This document shows, in pieces, positions 54,508 to 62,485 of a stretch of 64,000 bases of DNA. Below the pieces are notes generated by a model. The model saw nothing but the letters and a program-made list of their open reading frames with translations. It was not told where the DNA came from and did no database searches. Origin of the DNA: Alphaproteobacteria bacterium. GTDB lineage: Bacteria > Pseudomonadota > Alphaproteobacteria > Micavibrionales > Micavibrionaceae. Location of the stretch: assembly GCA_002401695.1 (NCBI GenBank), contig NVTV01000021.1, positions 62,001 to 126,000 of the forward strand. Direction: 5' to 3'. Every line of letters begins with the position of its first letter. The stretch's first letter is position 1. Position numbers and translations under genes: made by a program.

Positions 54508-56202
54508 TTAACGGGGGACTATATCGAAAGGTAAGGTCATACGCGTGTGTTTTCCTGAAAAAGGAACTGTTCCATGCCACATATAAGATGGAAATAATAA
54601 GAGCTGTCCTGCACGGGGTCTTATAAATTTTTCGACCTTGTGATTTAAACCGATTATGCCTGGCTCACCAAACTTAATCCACCCTTCATGCCTATTTGAG
54701 TTTTCGACTACATCCGGTATATCTACGTAATACGATGAGCTAATCCATCCCAGTGAATGGACATGGTTCATATGATGCCCGTGTGGTGACAGACGAACGG
54801 ACCATGATCCATTTATTCTATATTGGCCCGTATTTCGACGGGAGAGAGGGTGGTTTTTCTGGTTGCCAATGACTTCAATATAGTCTCGAATTGGAGCGTC
54901 AATAGCGCTAAAAAATGCCTTCAGTATTGGGTCATTGATGAAGAATAAATCAATATCCGTTTGAGTTCCGCCTCGAAAAGACTGATTTATAGGCGCGCTT
55001 TGGGATAAATGTAGTTCATTGAGACGGGATTTAAGGTCCGCATTAAACGTCTCAATACTCGAATACCCAGGAGGGGCTTGCAAATCATAAAGCCGCACAA
55101 AATGGTCATAGTTAAATAGCGTGTGATGATTTTCGCCACGCGCACGTTGTAGACTCGCGGTTAATGCGAGTAAAAGCTGATTGTTAGGGGATTGGTTGAA
55201 GGCGCTCTGAATGAGGTTTTGACATTCATCATATTTTTCCAATACCAATGCTGCCTGAGCAGTGCCTAGCATAATGGAAAAATCATTGTGTTTTAGAGAC
55301 AAAGCCTGCTTAAACAACTTATAACTCAGCTTAGGGGTTTTGTCCTTCATCGCCTTGTGCGCCTGGGCAGCTAATATATCTGCCTGAGCCCCAAACTGAT
55401 CAACGGCTTGGGTGATCATTATTTTCGAAAACGTGTCTTGCCCGTTGCGGGTTGCTAGGTTTGCAGAAGTAACAAAAATTTCTGGTGGTGCATCTGAGGG
55501 ACTACATGCCGTTTCGATGGCGCTCTGAGCTGCAGCCCAGTCTCCTTGAGTGGTGTATGCATTGACAACGATATTCAAAGCATCGACTGCGTACTCGGAA
55601 TTAGCGGGTATGGACTCTGCAATTTCTTTCATCTCCTGATAACGTCCAAGATGGTAAAAAATACGAACCTTCAAAATTGCAACAACCCCAGTTTTCAGAG
55701 GAAGGTTTATAAGATTAACGACCTCAAGTGCGTTTTCATAAAGCCCTAAATTGATGAGCGCATTCGTACGGGCCAAGCGCTTGAGGTTGTCCTCACTAGA
55801 CCTGGCCACTTGGGAATCTAATTCAAGGATCGCGCGATCCGGTTGACCCGATTGCAGTAATAAATCTACAATATTTTCTAACGCGAGTTGATCGGTAGGT
55901 TCCAATTCTAACGCTTTTCTATAGGCGGATTCCGCTTTAGACCATTCTCCGGACGCTTGTAGAATATTTCCCAGCGTATTCGCTGTTTCTGCAGTCAGTT
56001 CGCTGACCTGAAGCGCTTTTTGTAGACGTTCGTGTGCAGTATGGACTTGTTTTAGGGCTAATGCAGTAAGTGCGCCCAGACGCAGAACATTATCGTTTGT
56101 AGGATTTGTCGCCAAGAGGTTTTGAATGCCAGCTTCCGCTTGAACAAACTCTCTATTTAGATACTTCTGGTATACATTATGTATTTGGTTTTCAAAGGTC
56201 AT
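54508..56202 (-). CDS. TPR protein with a C-terminal 2-oxoglutarate/Fe(II) oxygenase domain
   Basis: 564 residues. Residues about 1-350 are tetratricopeptide-type repeats (AETANTLGNILQASGEWSKA, ESAYRKALELEPTDQLALEN and others). The C-terminal 200 residues are of the putative 2OG-Fe(II) oxygenase family (2OG-FeII_Oxy_5), with RLSPHGHHMNHVHSLGWISS (iron histidine), SSSYYVDIPDV, and LLLFPSYMWHGTVPF with the last iron histidine and the arginine of RMTLPFDIV. Proteins of this type are common beside TonB receptors, perhaps modifying amino acids of a partner protein. No signal peptide; cytoplasmic. No operator before it. Confidence 0.85.
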   Translation of the reverse strand: MTFENQIHNVYQKYLNREFVQAEAGIQNLLATNPTNDNVLRLGALTALALKQVHTAHERLQKALQVSELTAETANTLGNILQASGEWSKAESAYRKALELEPTDQLALENIVDLLLQSGQPDRAILELDSQVARSSEDNLKRLARTNALINLGLYENALEVVNLINLPLKTGVVAILKVRIFYHLGRYQEMKEIAESIPANSEYAVDALNIVVNAYTTQGDWAAAQSAIETACSPSDAPPEIFVTSANLATRNGQDTFSKIMITQAVDQFGAQADILAAQAHKAMKDKTPKLSYKLFKQALSLKHNDFSIMLGTAQAALVLEKYDECQNLIQSAFNQSPNNQLLLALTASLQRARGENHHTLFNYDHFVRLYDLQAPPGYSSIETFNADLKSRLNELHLSQSAPINQSFRGGTQTDIDLFFINDPILKAFFSAIDAPIRDYIEVIGNQKNHPLSRRNTGQYRINGSWSVRLSPHGHHMNHVHSLGWISSSYYVDIPDVVENSNRHEGWIKFGEPGIIGLNHKVEKFIRPRAGQLLLFPSYMWHGTVPFSGKHTRMTLPFDIVPR

Positions 56203-56387
56203 TTACGATAACTCATCTTAATTAACCTTGAGGAAATTGTTGTCATGTCTATGGGGTGCTAGGTTTGCCCCTCGCATTATATGACAGTTTTGTTTAGTAG
56301 TTTAATTCGGCAGACTAGGTTTTTTTTGTTTTAGAGAACCCTCATATGTCCCATTTAATTTCAATATATATTAGTAGTATCACAAAA

Positions 56388-56403
56388 TACAAACGATTGC
56401 AAT
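56388..56403. promoter_or_regulatory. LacI-type operator before the esterase gene
   Basis: Core CAAACGATTG (56390-56399) followed by CAATT; one mismatch from the consensus CAATCGATTG. It lies about 197 bases before the esterase ATG. Confidence 0.55.
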
Positions 56404-56461
56404 TATGAGAATAAATGATATAATTAGGCAAGTTCTATGACATTGCGATTGACACCGTTGT

Positions 56462-56493
56462 GTTGCTAGAAAGTTCGTGAACTTCCTAGCAAC
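56462..56493. repeat. Near-perfect inverted repeat
   Basis: GTTGCTAGAAAGTTC-GT-GAACTTCCTAGCAAC: 15-bp arms with one mismatch and a 2-bp centre, between the operator at 56390 and the esterase gene. Could be a hairpin in the 5' untranslated region, a terminator for the opposite strand, or a binding site. No T-run. Confidence 0.6.
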
Positions 56494-56595
56494 ACCTTAA
56501 GACTTCCCGATCTAAGTGGGAGATTTTAGAGCTGGTCGGCGTGTTTTGAACTTACATACTGTTGGTGGGGTTTGGAATTATTTAGTGAGGGTATT

Positions 56596-57693
56596 ATGAA
56601 ATTATATACAATGTTGGCGGTTGTCTTGTTGTCGGTAACGGGGTGCAGTAAGAATGTAGAAACAACAGAAACGGCAAATACGCGGTCGAAAATTGAGCCA
56701 AATGGTACAGTGGAATTGAATGCAGTGAAGGTGCCGATCTCATCATTACTTAGCCCTGAAGCGCATGAATTTATGCGGCGTTTAATTGTTGATAAACCAT
56801 TTGGAGCGCCGGTTCCCGATATTAAAAATGAACGTGCTCGGCAGGATGAAATAATGGGGGATTTCCTCCGTCCAATGCGGTTGCGATATGATGTTGCGAT
56901 AGAGGAAAAGGAAATAGGGGGTGTTTTTACGCAGATCGTGACACCTTCTGCGGGAATTGGAGTGGAGAATCTTGAGCGCGTCTTGATTAACGTCCATGGG
57001 GGTGGGTTTGTAACAGGTGGACGGTCAGCGTCACTGGTTGAATCTGTTCCATTGGCTGCACTTATGGGTATTAAAGTGATTTCAATAGATTACCGTATGG
57101 GACCTGAATACCAATTTCCAGCCGCGAGTATAGATGTTGCCGCAGTTTACCGTGAGGTAATCAAGACGTATAAACCTGAGAATATCGGCCTTTATGGATG
57201 TTCTGCTGGAGGTTTACTGGCGGCTCAGGCAATTGCATGGTTTGACAGGGACGAATTGCCTCAGCCTGGGGGTGTTGGCGTATTTTGTGCGCCACTTGGT
57301 CAATTTTTCGTTGGCGACACGCCTGCTATTTCTGGCCCGTTAAATGGGCGAATTCCGCCTGTACGTAAGACTGAAAATGGAGATGATCCGGTTCCTACTC
57401 GCCGGGTAGGGTATCTTGACGAAGCCCGGTCAAACGATCCACTTGCGTATCCACTGTCTTCAGGAGATGTGTTAAAGAAGTTTCCTCCGACGTTGTTCAT
57501 CACTGCTACACGTGCTTTTGAATTTAGTGCGGTGCTAAATTCAAACAACGTATTGGCAAAAACAGGGGTGAAGACAAAGCTTCATGCTTGGGATGGCTTG
57601 AATCACGCTTTTTTTTATAACTCTGAAATGCCAGAATCTCGTGATGCCTATGATGTAATGGTCAATTTTTTCGATGAAAACCTTGGAAAATAA
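56596..57693 (+). CDS. Alpha/beta hydrolase, HSL-type esterase lipoprotein
   Basis: 365 residues from the ATG at 56596 (GTGAGGGT upstream). Lipobox VTGC (Cys about 17) indicates an exported lipoprotein. Oxyanion motif NVHGGGFVTGG, nucleophile GLYGCSAGGLLAAQAIAW (Ser203), HDGLNHAFFYN-type region with the catalytic histidine. The hormone-sensitive-lipase family hydrolyses short acyl esters. It follows a LacI operator, so it is part of the sucrose regulon by position. Substrate likely an acylated sugar or lipid, by inference. Confidence 0.9.
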   Translation: MKLYTMLAVVLLSVTGCSKNVETTETANTRSKIEPNGTVELNAVKVPISSLLSPEAHEFMRRLIVDKPFGAPVPDIKNERARQDEIMGDFLRPMRLRYDVAIEEKEIGGVFTQIVTPSAGIGVENLERVLINVHGGGFVTGGRSASLVESVPLAALMGIKVISIDYRMGPEYQFPAASIDVAAVYREVIKTYKPENIGLYGCSAGGLLAAQAIAWFDRDELPQPGGVGVFCAPLGQFFVGDTPAISGPLNGRIPPVRKTENGDDPVPTRRVGYLDEARSNDPLAYPLSSGDVLKKFPPTLFITATRAFEFSAVLNSNNVLAKTGVKTKLHAWDGLNHAFFYNSEMPESRDAYDVMVNFFDENLGK

Positions 57694-58006
57694 TCTGCTT
57701 TCAGTAGCGGTTTTGCCTTCAGTGTTGCCAATTAAGTGTTTGGAGTGCAATCAATATTTTTCCCCTTCTTCATTGGGAAAAACATAGCCGTAATTTCAAT
57801 AATATTTGGCACCGTGCTTGTGGCGGAAATAAATTGAGACGGCTTAAAGGCACTGTTCGGTAAAGAAGCCGTTTCTGGGTTTTAATGGTTAGGCTGAAGT
57901 TAGATGCTTTGCCATATGTCATTAGTTGTTTCTTTTTTGGCTGGCTAATACGAACATAGTGTGTGAAGTTGACGGAGAAATTGCAGAAGGTCCGATAACA
58001 ATAAAT
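57694..58006. other. Intergenic region before the LacI gene
   Basis: 313 bases. No gene or operator palindrome is visible; the LacI gene therefore seems not to have the site that occurs in front of its targets. Confidence 0.55.
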
Positions 58007-59020
58007 ATGTCAAAAAAAGTGGCAATTGCTGATCTCGCTCGCATGGCGAATGTCAACGCCTCAACGGTTTCTCGCGCGTTGAATGACAGTCCGCTCGTAC
58101 GACCAGAAACCAAAGCGAGGATTGTTCGTCTCGCTGAGGAATTAGGTTATGTGATGAATGTTTCGGCTCGAAACCTTCGGCGTCAATCTAGCGAAGTTAT
58201 TGGTATGGTTATCCCCATGCGTCCGGATTCTGGACAAACGATTTCTGATCCGTTTTATTTGGAAATGGTGGGTGCGGTTTCCCATGCAGCATCGAAGAGG
58301 GGTTTTGATTTGATTATCAGTGTTCCGGAGGGGGGAGTTGAGAACGCCCAACGGCGTTTGCTGCAAACTGGCCGTGCCGATGGACTGATCATGATTGGAC
58401 AGGCAGGTCGTATAGACAAGCTTGAGGCGCCCGGCGCACTTTCTAATAAAACTGTCGTTTGGGGAGGGGAGGTGAAAGGCGGTCGCCAAACTGTTGTCGG
58501 GAGTGATAACAAATTGGGCGGAAAACTTGCCGGAGATCATCTCTTGGGTTTGGGAAGAAGGTCAATATTATTTATAGGAAATAGAAAACTACCAGAAGTT
58601 AAACTTCGTTATGAAGGGTTTTGTGCTGCATATGAGGATATCGGATTGCATCACTCACCTGAACTTACGCTTGATGAAGATTTCGGTGCTCAGTCTACCT
58701 TCTCAGACGTTCGTAACTTCATAGCAAATGGTTTGAAAATCGATGGTGTTTTTGCGGCTTCTGATGTGCTTGCTATGTCAGCTATTCAAGCCTTGCAGGC
58801 AGCTGGACGCAATGTTCCAAACGACGTTTCTGTCGTTGGCTATGATAATATTGGGCTGGCTTCATTGTTAACGCCTCAGTTAACAACAATTGACCAAAAT
58901 ATTCGACTTGGAGGGGAGTTGCTTGTGGATGTTTTACTTCAGAAATTAGAAGGGAAACTTGTTCGTACGCAGCATACTCCTACTGAACTTGTGATCCGTG
59001 AATCAAGTATACCGTCCTAA
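58007..59020 (+). CDS. LacI family transcriptional regulator
   Basis: 337 residues from the ATG at 58007 (MSKKVAIADLARMANVNAST, then VSRALNDSPLVRPETKARIV); an earlier ATG at 57926 would only add an unlikely extension. The helix-turn-helix and hinge are followed by the periplasmic-binding-like effector domain (IGMVIPMRPDSGQ, GFDLIISVPEGGVENAQRRL, VVGYDNIGLASLLTPQLTTI). It very likely binds the TTGCAATCGATTGCAA sites, as the only LacI gene in the locus. It is probably a repressor released by sucrose, fructose or a derivative. Confidence 0.95.
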   Translation: MSKKVAIADLARMANVNASTVSRALNDSPLVRPETKARIVRLAEELGYVMNVSARNLRRQSSEVIGMVIPMRPDSGQTISDPFYLEMVGAVSHAASKRGFDLIISVPEGGVENAQRRLLQTGRADGLIMIGQAGRIDKLEAPGALSNKTVVWGGEVKGGRQTVVGSDNKLGGKLAGDHLLGLGRRSILFIGNRKLPEVKLRYEGFCAAYEDIGLHHSPELTLDEDFGAQSTFSDVRNFIANGLKIDGVFAASDVLAMSAIQALQAAGRNVPNDVSVVGYDNIGLASLLTPQLTTIDQNIRLGGELLVDVLLQKLEGKLVRTQHTPTELVIRESSIPS

Positions 59021-59069
59021 CGCTCGTGCTCCCAAAAACATTAATACGTCTTTGTGTTATCGTAGAATT

Positions 59070-59089
59070 CAACAGATAATTATCTGTTG
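59070..59089. repeat. 20-bp perfect palindrome between convergent genes
   Basis: CAACAGATAATTATCTGTTG has 10-bp arms and no loop, between the LacI stop at 59020 and the GH68 stop at 59097, which meet head on. It may act as a bidirectional terminator, though it has no T-run and its arms are A+T-rich; a protein site is possible. Confidence 0.55.
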
Positions 59090-59096
59090 GTACAGG

Positions 59097-60185
59097 CTAG
59101 GGTCTTGGTATGTCACCAATTTCGACAGTAATTACAGGGGCTATGGTCAGTTGCAGGTCTGGCGGCGCATATTCAGTAAGGGGGGTGATTAGTTTTATAG
59201 TATTTGCTTCCACGTCTAGATTGATTACGCTTGCACCGAAAACATATTTTATTGAGGTTAGGGCGCTACCGTCTTTTGACCACGGTCGCCACGGTCCGTA
59301 CGGAGCGTCACTTGTGTAAAACCTCAAGACTTTCGTAACTTCGACTTCCGGTTGGGATTCACTTTGCCGATCACAGGCAGATATTAAAAGGTAATATTTG
59401 CGGTGATGTGTATCCCAATAGATTTTTGGGACTTCAGCCTGTGTCATCAAATTGGCGTCCGGTAACAAAATAGGATTATAAAGTTCGGAAACTCTCCATG
59501 TGCCGTTACTGTCCTCAATAATTTTGGCATGCCCAATTGCAGGTGTTTTAGGACTTACTTTAGCCGACCAAATGATTTCGACATCGCCACTTCTAGGGGT
59601 CATAAGAAATGGGTCACGCCAAGCTAAGATCGGCCCGCCAAGTTCGCCTTCGTTGGCACCAAGGTCAGAGCGAAAGGGAAGGTAATAACCTGCTGCACGA
59701 ATGCGTTGGTAATCTCGATCAGGGCAGAGTAACGCTTTGGGTTCTGGTGAGGGGCGGCTGTCTGACGAGTGGGCGACGGCGAGGAATATCGTTTGTAAAA
59801 AAGTATGATCTGGTCCCCTCTCACGAAGGCCGGTAAGTGCATGCAGGCGCCGACCATCTGGTAGATCAAGAGACGAGCCGCTCCAGACATTACGCTCAAA
59901 TGCGCCATCACCACTTAAATTTGGTTCAAAAATACAGCCTTTATCTACCCAAGTGGCTCCAGCATCCTTAGAGCGAAAATGACGAACATGGAATTTAAAT
60001 AAATTACGTTGTGACGGTGTAATTGGAATGCCGTCTAACGTTTTACGGGCCAATGCTAGGCAATATAAATCTGTTACAGATCCGCAGGTAGTCGTCCAAG
60101 AATCCCATAGCCATAACATTGGGTGGATAATATTGTTATGAAAAACCGCGTTGTGACGTGGGGGAATAAATGCTTTACGATTCAT
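59097..60185 (-). CDS. GH68 family enzyme (sucrose hydrolase/levansucrase type)
   Basis: 362 residues. The five-bladed propeller of GH68 is shown by WDSW (nucleophile Asp28), NVWSGSS (Trp101), AWRDPFLM with the transition-state Asp191, and TQAEVPKIYWD with the acid/base Glu251, which match the SacB motifs WDSWP, WSGS, RDP and the glutamate before RP. No signal peptide, and it is shorter than secreted levansucrases (about 420-470), so it is probably a cytoplasmic sucrose-splitting enzyme or transfructosylase. GGAA ribosome site upstream. The divergent partner is the fructokinase gene, with one operator between them. Confidence 0.85.
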   Translation of the reverse strand: MNRKAFIPPRHNAVFHNNIIHPMLWLWDSWTTTCGSVTDLYCLALARKTLDGIPITPSQRNLFKFHVRHFRSKDAGATWVDKGCIFEPNLSGDGAFERNVWSGSSLDLPDGRRLHALTGLRERGPDHTFLQTIFLAVAHSSDSRPSPEPKALLCPDRDYQRIRAAGYYLPFRSDLGANEGELGGPILAWRDPFLMTPRSGDVEIIWSAKVSPKTPAIGHAKIIEDSNGTWRVSELYNPILLPDANLMTQAEVPKIYWDTHHRKYYLLISACDRQSESQPEVEVTKVLRFYTSDAPYGPWRPWSKDGSALTSIKYVFGASVINLDVEANTIKLITPLTEYAPPDLQLTIAPVITVEIGDIPRP

Positions 60186-60295
60186 GGGTTTCCAGTACGT
60201 TTTGTCGATTTCGGATTTGGGCCGCTGTCGGTTTAATTGATGGCAAAATCTTAAATACTGCTTTCAATGATTCCAAATCTCTTAGCAAGAGTATT

Positions 60296-60311
60296 TACAA
60301 TCGATTGCATA
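60296..60311. promoter_or_regulatory. LacI-type operator between GH68 and fructokinase genes
   Basis: Core CAATCGATTG at 60298-60307 (ACAATCGATTGCAT). It lies in the 191-base gap between two divergent genes, so one site may control both. Confidence 0.75.
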
Positions 60312-60376
60312 AATGTCAAGCATATGGTTGAGTAAAGTACAATTAAGCACTGTAAAACTTTCAAGAGGTCAAATAC

Positions 60377-61276
60377 ATGGTGAAGAAATTATACGGGCTA
60401 ATTGAAACTGGCGGGACAAAATTTGTGTTAGCTATTGCTTCGAGCCACAAAAAGATATTGGCGGAGAAGCATATTCCGACTATTTCACCAGAAGAAACTC
60501 TAGAGCAGTCTATTGCATGGATGGCATCTCAATCTGCGCGAATTGGTCGCATCGATGCGATTGGAATTTCCAGCTTTGGCCCAATCCAAGTTGATAAGAC
60601 GTCGCCTGATTGGGGTAACATGTTGGAAACTCCAAAGCCAGGTTGGGGAGGAGCCCGGATTGTCGAACCATTTCGAAAAGCATTTTCTGTACCAATTGGG
60701 TTGGACACAGATGTTAACGCTGCTGCAATGGCGGAGGGCAGGTGGGGGGCTGGGCGTAATCAGCGTACAGTGGTGTATATAACGGTGGGCACTGGGATCG
60801 GCGGTGGCGCAGTAATTGAGGGGAGAGCCCTTCACGGCCTTAGCCATCCTGAGATGGGCCATATGCGTGTTACGCGTCACCCGGAAGATAGAGACTTTCC
60901 CGGCGTTTGTCCATTTCATAGAGATTGTTTAGAAGGCCTCGCGGCGGGTCCCGCAATCATTGCACGATGGGGGGCGAATTTGTCAAACTTAGACGAAAAT
61001 CACATTTCCCATGACATCATTTCTTTCTATGTTGCGCAAATGTGCACAACGCTTCAATCGGTAATGGAGCCAGGAAGAATAATCCTCGGAGGCGGTGTCA
61101 TGCAAACTCCATGTATTATTGAGCGTATACGTAGCTGGGCAAGTAAGCTTCAGAACGATTATTTTCAAGGTAAGCCTGATCAAGTGATTGTCTCTCCCGA
61201 TCTTAAGCCTTATTCAGGAGTGCTAGGTGCGCTGGTTCTTGCTGAAGACGCACTTCACTTATGTCATAGAAATTAA
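60377..61276 (+). CDS. ROK family fructokinase
   Basis: 299 residues. Phosphate-binding GLIETGGTKFVLAIA at the start, catalytic Asp110 in GLDTDVNAAAMAEGRWGAG, TVGTGIGGGAV, and the ROK zinc site with GHMRVTRHPED plus CPFHRDC (His162, Cys178, His181, Cys184). Such zinc-type ROK kinases (Bacillus YdhR/GmuE type) phosphorylate fructose to fructose 6-phosphate. It thus takes the fructose released by GH68. AGAGG ribosome site. Confidence 0.9.
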   Translation: MVKKLYGLIETGGTKFVLAIASSHKKILAEKHIPTISPEETLEQSIAWMASQSARIGRIDAIGISSFGPIQVDKTSPDWGNMLETPKPGWGGARIVEPFRKAFSVPIGLDTDVNAAAMAEGRWGAGRNQRTVVYITVGTGIGGGAVIEGRALHGLSHPEMGHMRVTRHPEDRDFPGVCPFHRDCLEGLAAGPAIIARWGANLSNLDENHISHDIISFYVAQMCTTLQSVMEPGRIILGGGVMQTPCIIERIRSWASKLQNDYFQGKPDQVIVSPDLKPYSGVLGALVLAEDALHLCHRN

Positions 61277-61324
61277 TTTCGTACATTCCATTTTTCTGTT
61301 TAACGGCAGTAATAGAATTTGACA

Positions 61325-61340
61325 TACAATCGATTGCATG
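61325..61340. promoter_or_regulatory. LacI-type operator before the second esterase gene
   Basis: Core CAATCGATTG at 61327-61336 (ACAATCGATTGCAT), 56 bases before the ATG at 61392. Nearly identical to the site before the fructokinase. Confidence 0.75.
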
Positions 61341-61391
61341 CGTATTCTATTAATACGCTTTTAGAAAAGTATTTGATGTATTTAAGGTAAA

Positions 61392-62399
61392 ATGATGGAT
61401 GTAGGAGCAAGAACCAACCCGTTTTTATGTCGGCGGACTATTGTTATGGCAGCAGGGGGGCTGGTAGCGATGCTAGGGGGCGGTTGCGCTCATACGAAGC
61501 CAGTTTCAAAAAAACCGTGGGACACTAAATTGCCGAGTGCGTGGCATGACGCTCCAACCATTCCTCTTTGGCCGGATGGAACGCCAACACATGGTTTCCA
61601 GAATAAGACTCTCTCTGCAAACCATCCAGAGATTTTCGTACGTAATATTGCCAAGCCCGAACTTCGCGTGTTTCGTCCGCAAGTGTCAAACGGGCGCAGT
61701 TTGCTAACCATTCCTGGAGGTAGTTATACATTTATTTCAATTCAAAACGAAGGGTATGAGATTGCCCAACGGATGACGGCACTGGGTTATACTGTCTTTG
61801 TACTTAATTACAGGTTGCCTGGGGAAGGTTGGATTAATAGAGAAGATGTGCCGTTACAAGATGCGCAGCGGGCCGTTCGAGTTATTCGTCGAAAAGGATC
61901 TACCTATGGTGTCGATTCGAAACAGCTCATTGTTGTCGGGTTTTCTGCAGGCGGGCATCTTGCGGCAACATTGGCTACAAGTTTTGCAGAACAGACTTTT
62001 CCTGCACGTGACTCCATCGATGCGATAGATGCTAGACCGAATGCCGTCGGTCTAATTTACCCTGTCATCAGTCTTGCGCCGAGTATTGGTCACCACGAAT
62101 CAACTCTACAACTCCTTGGTCCGTATCCAAGTGCTGAATTGATCAACCGAAGGTCTCCAGCATTACATGTCACAAATAAAACTCCCCCGGTTTTTTTGGT
62201 ACACGCATTAAATGATATCGCCGTTACTCCCGAAAATAGTTTGATGATGATGAAGGCATTGCAAGCGGTGGGTCAGCCGGTTGAAGGTCATTTTTTCACC
62301 GAAGGCAGTCATGGGTTTGGCCCTGGCAAACAGGGAACGCCCGCAGGACAATGGATGAGTTTGTTTGATGCGTGGATTGATCGTCAAATGGAAAATTAG
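61392..62399 (+). CDS. Alpha/beta hydrolase, Tat-type exported esterase
   Basis: 335 residues. N-terminal CRRTIVMAAGGLVAMLGGGC has a twin arginine and a lipobox, so it is probably a Tat-exported lipoprotein. Alpha/beta-hydrolase with oxyanion segment SLLTIPGGSYTFISIQNEGY, VLNYRLPGEG, nucleophile VVGFSAGGHLAATLAT (Ser185), VHALNDIAVTPENS with the acid and HFFTEGSHGFGPGK with the histidine; it resembles BD-FAE/acetyl-xylan-esterase-like proteins. Directly under a LacI operator. Likely deacylates a sugar ester in the periplasm. Confidence 0.9.
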   Translation: MMDVGARTNPFLCRRTIVMAAGGLVAMLGGGCAHTKPVSKKPWDTKLPSAWHDAPTIPLWPDGTPTHGFQNKTLSANHPEIFVRNIAKPELRVFRPQVSNGRSLLTIPGGSYTFISIQNEGYEIAQRMTALGYTVFVLNYRLPGEGWINREDVPLQDAQRAVRVIRRKGSTYGVDSKQLIVVGFSAGGHLAATLATSFAEQTFPARDSIDAIDARPNAVGLIYPVISLAPSIGHHESTLQLLGPYPSAELINRRSPALHVTNKTPPVFLVHALNDIAVTPENSLMMMKALQAVGQPVEGHFFTEGSHGFGPGKQGTPAGQWMSLFDAWIDRQMEN

Positions 62400-62485
62400 A
62401 TAGATATTTTAGGATGTTTTTAGATCGCTGGTGAGCGACTTTGAAATGAATAGCGACTAACCAGTATAATAATAGGAGTTTTCAC

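Larger units (their letters stand above)
56203..56595. other. Intergenic region with operator and hairpin
   Basis: 393 bases between the divergent TPR/oxygenase gene and the esterase gene. It contains a LacI-type half-matching site at 56390 and an inverted repeat at 56462-56493; no gene is seen. Confidence 0.6.
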
